Assembly (NCBI RefSeq): GCF_003367195.1 | Contig: NZ_QRGO01000002.1 | Coordinates: forward strand, 310,001-374,000 | Direction: 5' to 3' | Length of the DNA: 64,000 nt | Source of the DNA: Undibacter mobilis | GTDB taxonomy: Bacteria > Pseudomonadota > Alphaproteobacteria > Rhizobiales > Xanthobacteraceae | In this document: positions 43,150 through 51,644 of the stretch, one piece after another | Layout of the letters: every line of letters starts with the position of its first letter | How positions within the stretch are numbered: the stretch's first letter is position 1 | Notes under the pieces: generated by a model | Told to the model about the DNA's origin: nothing | Databases searched by the model: none | Seen by the model: the letters and a program-made list of their open reading frames with translations, nothing else | Translations under genes and position numbers: made by a program

Positions 43150-44010
43150 TCAGCCCTCGCCGCTAAAGACGTCACGGAAGCGCGGATCGAGCCGGTCGCG
43201 CAGCGCATCGCCAACAAGATTGAGCGAGAACGCGGTCAGAACGATCAGCGAGCCCGGAAAGAACAACAGCCACGACGCCCGGGTGATGAAGGTGCGCGAT
43301 TCCGCCAGCATGTTGCCCCAGCTTGGAATGTCCGGCGGCGCGCCGAGACCGAGGAAGTCAAGCGAGGCCGCGCCAAGCTGGGCGAAGGCGAACACGAAGC
43401 TCGCCTGCACCAGCAGCGGCGAGATCAGGTTCGGCAGGATGTGCTTGAACACCAGCCATCCCGTCCCCGAGCCCATGCTGCGCGCGGCCTCGACATAGGT
43501 CTCCGCGCGCAGGCGCAAGGTCAGGCCGTAGATGATGCGCGTCGTGGTCGTCATGTAGCCGGCGCCGATGGCGATAATGGAATTGGCGACGCTCGGGCCG
43601 AGGATGACGATCAGGCCGAGCGCCAGCAGCAGCGATGGAAACGCCATCAGCACATCGACAATGCGCATCAGCACATGGCCGAGCCGCGGAAACAGCGCCG
43701 ACAACACGCCGACCGGAATGCCCGTGGCCAGCGCGAAGAACACGACGCCGGCACCGATCAGCAGCGCCATGCGCGCCGAGTAGATGGCACGCGACAGCGT
43801 ATCGCGGCCGAACTGGTCGGTGCCGAACCAGTGCGTGGCGTCGGGCGGCATCAAACGGGCCATCGGCTCGATGGCGTAAGGGTCGTAAGGCGCCAGCCAC
43901 GGCGCGAAAGCCGCGGCGAACACCATCGCCAGCAGCACGCCGAGCCCGATCAAGGCAATGGGCCGCGCGAGGAACGGCGTAAGCCACAAGGTGATGCTGG
44001 CGCGGCTCAT
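43150..44010 (-). CDS. Dipeptide-type ABC transporter permease (DppC-like)
   Basis: 286 residues with about six membrane segments, the N-terminal signature PYDPYAIEPMARLMPPDATHWFGTD near residue 40, and the coupling loop YVEAARSMGSGTGWLVFKHILPN. It overlaps the DppB-like gene by 4 bp. Together they form the channel of a peptide-type importer. Confidence 0.92.
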   Translation of the reverse strand: MSRASITLWLTPFLARPIALIGLGVLLAMVFAAAFAPWLAPYDPYAIEPMARLMPPDATHWFGTDQFGRDTLSRAIYSARMALLIGAGVVFFALATGIPVGVLSALFPRLGHVLMRIVDVLMAFPSLLLALGLIVILGPSVANSIIAIGAGYMTTTTRIIYGLTLRLRAETYVEAARSMGSGTGWLVFKHILPNLISPLLVQASFVFAFAQLGAASLDFLGLGAPPDIPSWGNMLAESRTFITRASWLLFFPGSLIVLTAFSLNLVGDALRDRLDPRFRDVFSGEG

Positions 44011-44951
44011 TGCAGCTCAACCCGCGGATCGAGAAAACGGTAGGCCAGATCGACGAGCAGATTGATGACGAGGTACAGCACCACGATGACCAGGATGATG
44101 CCCTGGATGACCGGATAATCGCGGCGCAAGATCGACTGCACCACCAGCCGGCCGATGCCCGGCAGCGCGAACACGGTTTCGGTGACGACCGCTTCCGACA
44201 TCAGCGCGGCGAAGGTAAAGCCGAAGGCCGACACGACGGTGAGCAGCGCGTTGCGCAGAATGTGCCGGGTCACCACCTGCCAGGGCCGGATGCCCTTGGC
44301 GCGCGCGGTGCGCACATAGTCCTCACGCGCCACGTCGAGCATGCTGGCGCGCGTCAGGCGCAGGATCAGCGCCGCATTCGGCGCCGCCAGGGTCAGGCTC
44401 GGCAGCAGCAGATAGCGCAGATTGCCAAGGCCGCCCTCGAAGATCGACGGATAGCCCGAACTCGGCAGCCAGCCGAGCGTCGCCGCGAAAATCAAGATCA
44501 GGTAGAGCCCGACCCAGAAGGTCGGCACCGAAGCCATCAGCATGGCGACGCCGGACAGGCCCTGGTCCAGCCAGGTGCCGTGACGCATCGCCGCGACGGT
44601 GCCGATCGGCACGCCGATCAGCACCACCCACACCATCGTCATGGTCGCGAGCAGAATGCTGGTCTCGGCGCCGTCGGCGATCACCGCGGCGACCGGCGCC
44701 TGGAAGAAGATCGAGCGGCCGAGGTCGCCGCTCAGCGCGCGGCCGGCCCATTGCAAATACTGCAGGACGATCGGCTCATCGAGGCCGAGTTCGGTGCGCA
44801 ATCGGTCGGCCTGGTCCGCCGTCGCGGTATCGCCGAGCAGCACATAGATCGGATCGCCGGGGATGACATGAATGAAGGCGAAGATGATCACCGACGCCGC
44901 CCAGAGCGTCACCAACGTCGCCCCTGCCCGCTTCAGTGCAAATGCCCACAT
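44007..44951 (-). CDS. Dipeptide-type ABC transporter permease (DppB-like)
   Basis: 314 residues, six membrane segments. IPGDPIYVLLGDTA near residue 30 and the coupling loop YVRTARAKGIRPWQVVTRHILRN are typical of DppB/OppB. It is separated from the receptor gene by a 92 bp gap holding a strong hairpin, so the receptor may be made in excess. Confidence 0.93.
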   Translation of the reverse strand: MWAFALKRAGATLVTLWAASVIIFAFIHVIPGDPIYVLLGDTATADQADRLRTELGLDEPIVLQYLQWAGRALSGDLGRSIFFQAPVAAVIADGAETSILLATMTMVWVVLIGVPIGTVAAMRHGTWLDQGLSGVAMLMASVPTFWVGLYLILIFAATLGWLPSSGYPSIFEGGLGNLRYLLLPSLTLAAPNAALILRLTRASMLDVAREDYVRTARAKGIRPWQVVTRHILRNALLTVVSAFGFTFAALMSEAVVTETVFALPGIGRLVVQSILRRDYPVIQGIILVIVVLYLVINLLVDLAYRFLDPRVELQ

Positions 44952-44988
44952 TCAAACCTGCCGGGTGATCCGCGACGAATGGTCATGC

Positions 44989-45029
44989 CGCGGCGGTTCA
45001 GGCGCCGTGAAAGCCTCTGAACCGCCGCG
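44989..45029 (-). other. Intercistronic hairpin between receptor and permease genes
   Basis: A 13-bp perfect inverted repeat (arm CGCGGCGGTTCAG, 44989-45001; partner 45017-45029) around a 15-base loop, in the 92 bp gap. No T-run follows. Such hairpins after receptor genes usually protect the receptor mRNA or attenuate read-through into the permease genes. Confidence 0.65.
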
Positions 45030-45043
45030 ATCACATGGACGGC

Positions 45044-46585
45044 CTACTTGTTGGAGACATTCCAGAACGCGGGGCCGTTCGGGTTCAGTCCCTTCAGCTT
45101 CGGCGAAGCGATGTCGTAGGTGTAAGCGTCGCCCACCTTCATTACCGGCACCTGCTCGTAGATCAGGGCCTGGATCTTGTCCCAAGTGGCCTTGCGCGCG
45201 GCCTGATCGGACGAATTCACCAGTTCGGCCCGCAGCGCCTTGATCTCGGCCGTATCCCACCAGCCGGCATAGCTGGCATTAAGGAAGGTGAACAGAATTG
45301 GGTCGGGGAAGAACGAATGGTGCGTGACGAAGATGTCCCACTGTTCGGGCTGGCCGCGCATCTTGATGAGCGTCGCCCAGTCAACGACGTTCATCTGCAC
45401 GTTGATGCCGGCATCCGCCAGTTGGCGCGTGAACACGGCCGCCTGGTCGTAATGCGCCTGATAGTTGGTCGAGACCAGCAGCCGGATAGGCTGACCTGTG
45501 TAGCCGGCTTCCTTGGCCATTTCCTTGGCCTTCTTGGGATCATGCGGGCTGTAACCGTCGATGCCCGCGGTCGAGTACCACGGCGTGTCCTTGGGGACGA
45601 TCGAGCCTTCTGCCTTCCACAGATCCTTCGAACCGAAGGAGACGCGCAGTGCCTGCGATTTGTCGAGCGCGGTCTGGATGGCGCGGCGCAGCTTGTAATT
45701 GTCCTTCAGGATGCCTTCCTTCGAATTCATGAAGAACAGGCCAAAGATAGGCGCATTGGTCCGCTGCACCTGGACCGACTTGTCCTTGCTCAGCGTGTCG
45801 TAAAGATCGCCCGAGATCATCTCGGCGTAATCGTAGTCGCCGGCCTGCACGCCGCTGACGCGGGTGCCGACATCCGGCACCGGGATGAAGCGGATCGCAT
45901 CGAAGTTCGCGACACGCGCGCCGGCAAAGCCGTCCCCTTTTTCTTTGCGCGGCTTGTAGCCGGCGAACTTTTCGAGTTCGACATAGCGGTTCGGCCGCCA
46001 TTCCTTGAACTTGTAGGGCCCGGTGCCGACGTAGTCCTTCTGCTCGATCGGCTGACCGGTGGCTTTCGAGGCTATTTCCTCCGGATAGATTGCAAGTCCG
46101 CCGTTGACGTCCGACACCAGGTTCTTCCAGGCGCCGTTTGGCGATGACAGCTTGAGCGTTACTTCATATTTCCCGGTCGCCTCGACCGAAGTGGCACTCG
46201 CCATCAGCAGCTTTCCGCGGGCGCCAAACTTGCCCCAGCGCTCCATCGACGCAACGACGTCCTTTGCGGTCATTTCCTTGCCGTTATGGAATTGAACGCC
46301 TTCGCGCAGCTTGATGACGATGGTTTTGCCGCCGTCCTCGAGACGCTCGCTGTCGGCCAGCAGCGGCTGCGATTTATAGGACGAATCCCAAGCATAAAGC
46401 GTTTCGAACATGTGGCGCCCGATCGCCGTGGCGACGTCGGCGGTCGTTACCATGACGTCCAGCGGCGGCGGCTCGCCGATCGTGGCTTCCCGAAGCGTCC
46501 CGGCCGCGTTGGCCTGGGCATTCAGAAACAATGTCGTGACGATGGCAGCGGCGCCGCGCGCCAAAAGCCCGATTGCGGATTTCAT
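45044..46585 (-). CDS. Dipeptide-type ABC transporter substrate-binding protein
   Basis: 513 residues, SBP family 5. A signal peptide (basic MKSAIGLLARGAAAIVTTLFLNAQANA) precedes GTLREATIGEPPPLDVMVTTAD; family landmarks are TIVIKLREGVQFHNGKEMTAKDVVASM and YVGTGPYKFKEW. GGAGG lies 6 bp before ATG at 46585; a frame open further upstream reaches into the promoter region and is rejected. It is the first gene of the importer operon, divergent from an RpiR regulator that probably controls it. Confidence 0.92.
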   Translation of the reverse strand: MKSAIGLLARGAAAIVTTLFLNAQANAAGTLREATIGEPPPLDVMVTTADVATAIGRHMFETLYAWDSSYKSQPLLADSERLEDGGKTIVIKLREGVQFHNGKEMTAKDVVASMERWGKFGARGKLLMASATSVEATGKYEVTLKLSSPNGAWKNLVSDVNGGLAIYPEEIASKATGQPIEQKDYVGTGPYKFKEWRPNRYVELEKFAGYKPRKEKGDGFAGARVANFDAIRFIPVPDVGTRVSGVQAGDYDYAEMISGDLYDTLSKDKSVQVQRTNAPIFGLFFMNSKEGILKDNYKLRRAIQTALDKSQALRVSFGSKDLWKAEGSIVPKDTPWYSTAGIDGYSPHDPKKAKEMAKEAGYTGQPIRLLVSTNYQAHYDQAAVFTRQLADAGINVQMNVVDWATLIKMRGQPEQWDIFVTHHSFFPDPILFTFLNASYAGWWDTAEIKALRAELVNSSDQAARKATWDKIQALIYEQVPVMKVGDAYTYDIASPKLKGLNPNGPAFWNVSNK

Positions 46586-46693
46586 GGTCATCCTCCCCTT
46601 TTGCGGAACGCTACAAGCCGGCTTCGCAAGTCCAGTCTCAGGTCGTGGCGTGGGTCCACCAACGGTGGTTTCCACCATCTTTTTGATCCTTTG

Positions 46694-46742
46694 TTTGAAA
46701 GTTACATACACTGTGTGCTAAAGTTCAAGTTCAAAGTTGCAT
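46694..46742. promoter_or_regulatory. AAAGTT repeats in the receptor/RpiR divergent promoter
   Basis: AAAGTT occurs three times (46698-46703, 46720-46725, 46733-46738). The outer two lie in longer copies, TTTGAAAGTTACAT (46694-46707) and GTTCAAAGTTGCAT (46729-46742), that agree at 11 of 14 positions. Their placement between the two divergent genes makes them candidate RpiR binding sites. Confidence 0.45.
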
Positions 46743-46852
46743 CTAATAACGACTTTTGCAGTGCATCCGGTCACGCTCGTAACTTTATTACCAAACTGCA
46801 GATCCCTCCCGGGAAGGACAAAGCGGTGGCTCGACAGGCGAAAAGGCAACCC

Positions 46853-47815
46853 ATGACACGTCCGGCAAAGCGGCTTCAGCGGGCCACCGGCAAAGCCAAA
46901 GGGCCTGCCACGACGCCGTCCGCCAGCGACGGTTTTGGCGCCGGCGATATTGTGTCGGTGATCCGGCAGATCGGGCCGACGCTCAGCCCTTCCGAACAAC
47001 GGGTCGCCACCGCCCTGCTTGTCGACGTGGATTTCGCCGTTCATTCGAGCAACGCCGAACTTGCCCGCCGCGCCGGCGTCAGCGAGCCGACGGTCACGCG
47101 CTTCAGCCGGTCGGTTGGCTGTCGCGGCGTGCGCGAACTCAAGGTGAAGCTGGCTCAGGCGATGGCGGTCGGCCGCATCTATCTTGAACTCCCGCCGCAT
47201 GTCGGCACCGATCTGGCACGCCCGGCGCTCTGGCGGTCGGTGTTTCAGGAAATCCGCAACGCCATCAACGCCGTCGAGCAGCAATTGCAGAGAGACGACG
47301 TCGAAAAGGCGGCCGAGGCCATCGCCCGATGTTCGAAGCTGGCCGCCTTCGGCGTCGGCGGCGGCTCGACCGTCGCGGTGAGCGAAGTCGAGAACCGCTT
47401 CTTCCGCCTCGGCATTGCCGTCAACCATTCGTCCGATCCGCGCCTGATGCGCATGATCGCGGCGACGCTCGGCCGCGGCGACGTCGTCCTCGCGATTTCG
47501 ACCAGCGGCAACATGACCGAAGTGATCGAGGCCGCCAAAGTCGCCAAGCAATATGGCGCGACGGTCATTGCGATCACCAAGCCGCAAAGCCGGCTCGCCG
47601 CCATCGCCGATATCGCGCTCGGCTTCCATGTGCCGGAGGCGCCCGACGCGCTCAAACCGACTGCATCGCGCTTTGCCCTGCTGGCGATCATCGACCTGCT
47701 CGCAACCTCGACCGCCTATCTCAAGCCGCGCGAGGCGCAGGAGCGCATGCGGCGCATCAAATTCGAGTTGATGAAGGCGACCAACGAGGGAGCCGACGGC
47801 CCTCTCGGTGACTAG
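46853..47815 (+). CDS. RpiR/MurR-family transcriptional regulator with SIS domain
   Basis: 320 residues. N-terminal RpiR helix-turn-helix (SNAELARRAGVSEPTVTRFSRSVGCRG, about residues 65-90) and a C-terminal SIS sugar-phosphate isomerase-fold domain (FGVGGGSTVAVSEVENRFFRLG, ISTSGNMTEVIEAAKVAKQYG). The start is ATG at 46853; GTG at 46826 is a fair alternative. It is divergent from the peptide importer and upstream of deacetylase and D-amino-acid enzyme genes on its own strand, so it probably responds to an intermediate of that pathway. Confidence 0.88.
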   Translation: MTRPAKRLQRATGKAKGPATTPSASDGFGAGDIVSVIRQIGPTLSPSEQRVATALLVDVDFAVHSSNAELARRAGVSEPTVTRFSRSVGCRGVRELKVKLAQAMAVGRIYLELPPHVGTDLARPALWRSVFQEIRNAINAVEQQLQRDDVEKAAEAIARCSKLAAFGVGGGSTVAVSEVENRFFRLGIAVNHSSDPRLMRMIAATLGRGDVVLAISTSGNMTEVIEAAKVAKQYGATVIAITKPQSRLAAIADIALGFHVPEAPDALKPTASRFALLAIIDLLATSTAYLKPREAQERMRRIKFELMKATNEGADGPLGD

Positions 47816-47862
47816 AGCCGCCCTTCGCGCCGCGCAAACCACGACAACAGGACGACAGTGAC

Positions 47863-49011
47863 ATGAGCTACGATCTCATTCTCAAGGGCGGTCGCGTCCT
47901 CGATCCGGCCCAGGGGCTGGATGGCGTCGCCGACGTGGCTTTCGCCGGCGGCAAGGTCGCAGCGATCGAACCCAGAATCGCCGCGGCCAATGGCGCCGAT
48001 GTCCGCGATGTCAGCGGACGGATCGTGACGCCCGGCTTCATCGATCTCCACACGCATGTCTACTGGGGCGGCACGTCATTGGGGGTCGATGCGACCGACT
48101 TCGCCCGGCGCAGCGGCGTGACGACGCTGATCGACGCCGGCAGCGCCGGCCCCGGCAATTTCAAGGGGTTCCTCAAACACGTCATCGAGCCGAGCGAGCC
48201 GCGCATCCTCGCTTATATCCACGTGTCCTTCGCCGGCATCTATGCCTTCTCCAAACGCATCATGGTCGGCGAGAGCAGCGACATGCGTCTGATGAGCCCG
48301 GCCGACGCGGTCGAGGTCGCTAACGCGAACCGGGACACCATCGTCGGCATCAAGGTCCGCGTTGGCCGCAACGCCAGCGGCACCTCCGGCATTGCGCCGC
48401 TCGATATCGCGCTGCAGGTCGCCGAAGAAGTGTCGATGCCGCTGATGGTGCATATCGACGAGCCGCCGCCGAACTACGAAGACGTTCTGGCGCGGTTGCG
48501 TCCCGGCGACACGCTGACGCACTGCTTCCGCCCCTTCCCCAATTCGCCGATCACCGGCCAAGGCGCGATCAAGACCGCCGTGCTCGAAGCGCGCAAGCGC
48601 GGCGTGCTGTTCGACGTCGGCCACGGCATGGGCTCGTTCTCGTTCAAGGTTGCCCGCGCCATGCTCGACGCCGGATTCATGCCGGACACGATCTCGTCCG
48701 ACGTTCACAGCCTCAACCTCGAAGGCCCGGTGTTCGACCAGGCCACCACCTTGTCGAAGTTCCTGTGCCTCGGCACATCGCTGACCGACGTCATTCGCGC
48801 CACCACCGCGAACGCCGCCGCCGCCATCCGCCGGCCCGAACTCGGCACCTTGCGGCCGGGCTCGGCCGGCGACGCCACCATCTTCACCGTTGGCGACGGC
48901 AGCTTCCCTTACACCGATTCAACCGGCGAACGGATGAACGGCAACAAGCGAATCCTGATCGAAGGCATGGCGCTCGGCGGCCACTGGTGGCACCCCGCCG
49001 GCAATCTGTAG
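47863..49011 (+). CDS. Amidohydrolase/deacetylase-family metallohydrolase
   Basis: 382 residues of the amidohydrolase superfamily, closest to the deacetylase group related to dihydroorotase. Metal ligands are all present: His63 and His65 (DLHTH), Lys164 (GIKVRV, carbamylated bridge), His197 (VHID), His220 (THCF) and Asp280 (SSDVH). It would hydrolyse an N-acyl or N-carbamoyl amino compound. It is 47 bp after the RpiR gene and 31 bp before the PLP enzyme, in one operon. Confidence 0.87.
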   Translation: MSYDLILKGGRVLDPAQGLDGVADVAFAGGKVAAIEPRIAAANGADVRDVSGRIVTPGFIDLHTHVYWGGTSLGVDATDFARRSGVTTLIDAGSAGPGNFKGFLKHVIEPSEPRILAYIHVSFAGIYAFSKRIMVGESSDMRLMSPADAVEVANANRDTIVGIKVRVGRNASGTSGIAPLDIALQVAEEVSMPLMVHIDEPPPNYEDVLARLRPGDTLTHCFRPFPNSPITGQGAIKTAVLEARKRGVLFDVGHGMGSFSFKVARAMLDAGFMPDTISSDVHSLNLEGPVFDQATTLSKFLCLGTSLTDVIRATTANAAAAIRRPELGTLRPGSAGDATIFTVGDGSFPYTDSTGERMNGNKRILIEGMALGGHWWHPAGNL

Positions 49012-49042
49012 GATCGCGCATCGCTCGGCCTGGGAGGCGGAT

Positions 49043-50137
49043 GTGGACAATAAAACACAGACACGGGCGCAACTGACGACGCCGGCGGTCCTGATTGACC
49101 TCGCCAAGGTTGAGCGCAACATCAGGCGCCATCAGGACTATGCCAACCGCCATGGCCTGAAGCTGCGCCCGCACATCAAGACCCACAAGCTGCCGCAGAT
49201 CGCCGCGATGCAGCTGCGCGCCGGCGCCATCGGCGTGACCTGCCAGAAGGTCTCGGAAGCCGAGGCCATGGTCGCCGGCACGCCGGACATTCAGGACGTC
49301 CTGATCACCTACAACATCGTCGGCGCGGAGAAGCTCGACCGGCTGGCGGCGCTGGCGCGAAAAGTGAAACTCAGCGTCGTTGCCGACAACAAGACAGTTG
49401 TCGCCGGCCTCAGCCAGCGGTTCGCCGCGGAAGCAAGCCCGCTTGCCGTACTCGTCGAATGCGACACCGGCGCCCATCGCTGCGGCGTGGCGACGCCGGA
49501 TGACGCCGCGGCGCTTGCCGACGTCATTGCCCATTCGCCAGGTCTGAGCTTCGGCGGTCTGATGACCTATCCGCCGCCGGATGGCGCGGCCAATGTGCAG
49601 AGCTTTATGTCTCGCGCCAAAGCCTTGATTGAGGCCAAAGGCATTACGGTGCCGGTCATCACCTCGGGCGGCACGCCGTCAATGGCGAAGGCCGGCGATG
49701 CGCCGGTAACAACCGAATATCGCGCCGGAACTTATGTCTACAACGACCGCTCGCTGGTCGCGCGCGGTGCATGCGGCTGGGACGACTGCGCCCTCACCGT
49801 ATTGGCAACCGTGGTGTCGGTGCCAGCGGACAATCGCGCCATCATCGATGCCGGCAGCAAGACGCTGACATCGGACCTGCTCGGCCTGCCGGACTACGGC
49901 CATGTCCTCGGCCGCGACGACATCCGGATCGATCAGTTGTCCGAAGAACACGGCCGGCTGGTGAGCGATGGGCCGATCGGTCTCAAGGTCGGCGACCGCA
50001 TCCGGATCGTGCCCAATCACGCCTGCGTTGTCAGCAACCTGGTCGATCAGGTGTATGTGACATCGGCGGACGATGCGAATGCAGGCGGCACAATGTGGGA
50101 TGTTTGGCCCGTCGCCGCCCGCGGCCGCATTACATAA
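49043..50137 (+). CDS. D-threonine aldolase / D-serine dehydratase-fold PLP enzyme
   Basis: 364 residues of the alanine-racemase fold type III PLP family. The cofactor lysine is Lys46 in RPHIKTHK; the C-terminal metal pair His-X-Cys is seen in NHACVVSNL, the site that binds Mn2+ or Zn2+ in D-threonine aldolase and D-serine dehydratase. Acting after the deacetylase, it could cleave or dehydrate a beta-hydroxy-D-amino acid. The GTG/ATG choice is ATG-like at 49043 by frame. Which reaction it performs cannot be told. Confidence 0.85.
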   Translation: MDNKTQTRAQLTTPAVLIDLAKVERNIRRHQDYANRHGLKLRPHIKTHKLPQIAAMQLRAGAIGVTCQKVSEAEAMVAGTPDIQDVLITYNIVGAEKLDRLAALARKVKLSVVADNKTVVAGLSQRFAAEASPLAVLVECDTGAHRCGVATPDDAAALADVIAHSPGLSFGGLMTYPPPDGAANVQSFMSRAKALIEAKGITVPVITSGGTPSMAKAGDAPVTTEYRAGTYVYNDRSLVARGACGWDDCALTVLATVVSVPADNRAIIDAGSKTLTSDLLGLPDYGHVLGRDDIRIDQLSEEHGRLVSDGPIGLKVGDRIRIVPNHACVVSNLVDQVYVTSADDANAGGTMWDVWPVAARGRIT

Positions 50138-50146
50138 CCGCTCGCA

Positions 50147-50536
50147 TCACATCTTGTCGGCCCGGAAGGCCACGCAATCGATTTCAACCTTGCAATCGAC
50201 CATCATGCTCGACTGCACACAGGCGCGCGCCGGCGGGTGATCCTTGAAATACTCGGCGTAGACGCCGTTGAAGCTCCAGAAGTCGCGCGGGTCGTCCAGC
50301 CAGACGCCGACGCGCACGACGTCCTCAAGTCCGTAGCCGGCCTCTTTCAGGATCGCGATCACGTTCTCAATCGTTTTGCGGGTCTCGGCGACAATGCCGC
50401 CCCGCACGATCTCGCCGTTTTCCATCGCGACCTGACCCGATACATAGAGCCAGCCATTGGCCTGCACGGCACGGGCGAAAGGCAGCGGCTGACCGCCCGC
50501 CCCTTTGCTGCCGGTCCCGAAGCGCTTGATGGTCAT
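50147..50536 (-). CDS. RidA-family enamine/imine deaminase
   Basis: 129 residues with the full RidA core: ANGWLYVSGQVAMENGEIV, ETRKTIENVIAILKEAGY and HPPARACVQ, where the substrate-binding Arg is kept (unlike the Rid protein at 21528). RidA hydrolyses reactive enamines released by PLP dehydratases, which fits the enzyme next to it, but the two genes are convergent (9 bp apart), so they are not co-transcribed. It may share a transcript with the LysR gene 81 bp upstream. Confidence 0.88.
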   Translation of the reverse strand: MTIKRFGTGSKGAGGQPLPFARAVQANGWLYVSGQVAMENGEIVRGGIVAETRKTIENVIAILKEAGYGLEDVVRVGVWLDDPRDFWSFNGVYAEYFKDHPPARACVQSSMMVDCKVEIDCVAFRADKM

Positions 50537-50617
50537 GGTGCGTCACCTTGCATGCGTTGCGGCGTCACCATGCCAAAGTTGAAACCGGCCGTATAGACAT
50601 TTCCCAGCCCGGTGCGA

Positions 50618-51502
50618 TCAGCGCATACGCTCGACCAGGAAATCGATGAACAGCCGCACCTTCACCGACAGATGCCGCGTCGGTGCGTAGATGGCGTAGA
50701 GCGTCAATTGCGGCGGCTTGTAATCGTCGAGCGCCGTGACCAGCGCGCCGCTCTTGAGTTCACGCTCGGCGAGAAACACCGGCAGCACGGCAATGCCCCT
50801 GCCCTTGATCGCGGCGTCGCGCAATACCTCGGCATTGTTGACACAGAGCGACCACTTCGGCGCGATCCAGTGATCGGCGCCATCGGGCCCGGTGAACTTC
50901 CACTGGTTGCCGGTGGATAGAAAGCCATAAGTGAGGCATTCGTGCTGGCGCAGATCGGCCGGCTGCTTCGGCTGGCCGTGCTTCTTGAAATAGCCGGGCG
51001 ACGCGCAAACCACGCGATCGATGTCGACGAGCTTGCGCGCGATAAGCGACGACGGCTCGAGTTCGGCGATGCGCAAGGTGACGTCGAGACCTTCCTGCAC
51101 CGGATCGACCTGCTCGTCGGTGAGCACGAGCTGGATTTGCAGATCGGGGTAGCGCTCCATGAAGTCGGCCAGCACCGGGCCGAGCTTGATGGTGCCGAAC
51201 GACATCGGCGCGTTGACGCGCAGCAGCCCGCGCGGCGTCGATTGCAGCTGCGTCGCCGCCTGGTCGGCGGCGTCGAGGTCGGCGAGCACCGCGACGGCGC
51301 GTTCGTAATAAGTCTGGCCGGTCTCGGTCGGGCTCGCCTGCCGCGTGGTGCGGTTGAGAAGCTGGACGCCGAGGTCGCGCTCCAGTTCGCCGACATATTT
51401 GCTGACCGCCGAGCGCGACAGCCGCAGCTTGCGGCCGGCCTCAGCGAAGGATCTCAGTTCGACGACGTTGACGAAGGCCCTGAGGCTGGCGAGCTTGTCC
51501 AT
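50618..51502 (-). CDS. LysR-family transcriptional regulator
   Basis: 294 residues. DNA-binding domain LASLRAFVNVVELRSFAEAGRKLRLSRSAVSKYVGELE at the N-terminus, effector domain after residue 90. ATG at 51502 is chosen over a TTG ten codons earlier. It is divergent from the ring-cleaving dioxygenase and esterase, which it probably regulates in the way of MhqR/other quinone-responsive units, though those use different regulator families in Gram-positive bacteria. Confidence 0.9.
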   Translation of the reverse strand: MDKLASLRAFVNVVELRSFAEAGRKLRLSRSAVSKYVGELERDLGVQLLNRTTRQASPTETGQTYYERAVAVLADLDAADQAATQLQSTPRGLLRVNAPMSFGTIKLGPVLADFMERYPDLQIQLVLTDEQVDPVQEGLDVTLRIAELEPSSLIARKLVDIDRVVCASPGYFKKHGQPKQPADLRQHECLTYGFLSTGNQWKFTGPDGADHWIAPKWSLCVNNAEVLRDAAIKGRGIAVLPVFLAERELKSGALVTALDDYKPPQLTLYAIYAPTRHLSVKVRLFIDFLVERMR

Positions 51503-51521
51503 GGCGGTACTGGCGTCTCCA

Positions 51522-51568
51522 ATTGTCGCCAATTCATAGACAATGCTGCCACGAATTGCCAGATTGTC
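51522..51568. promoter_or_regulatory. Three LysR-type half-sites between LysR and dioxygenase
   Basis: ATTGTC (51522-51527), GACAAT (51539-51544) and ATTGTC (51563-51568). The first two form an inverted repeat with 11 bp between, a usual LysR recognition-site geometry; the third could be the activation site near the dioxygenase promoter. Confidence 0.55.
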
Positions 51569-51644
51569 GTTTCATGGAGGACGGGCCACGTTAGCGGCAC
51601 GAATTCAACGGGGCGAGCGATGCCCCTCAGGAAAGGAGCCTGCC

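Noticed and set aside
42190..44043. Long open frame (617 codons) on the plus strand opposite the peptide importer genes
   Set aside because: It is antisense to two well-supported transporter genes and its product is Arg/Gln/His-rich without any domain, as expected from the high GC of the true genes.
46286..46852. N-terminal extension of the RpiR regulator
   Set aside because: The extra codons run through the divergent promoter and into the receptor gene on the other strand and have no domain.
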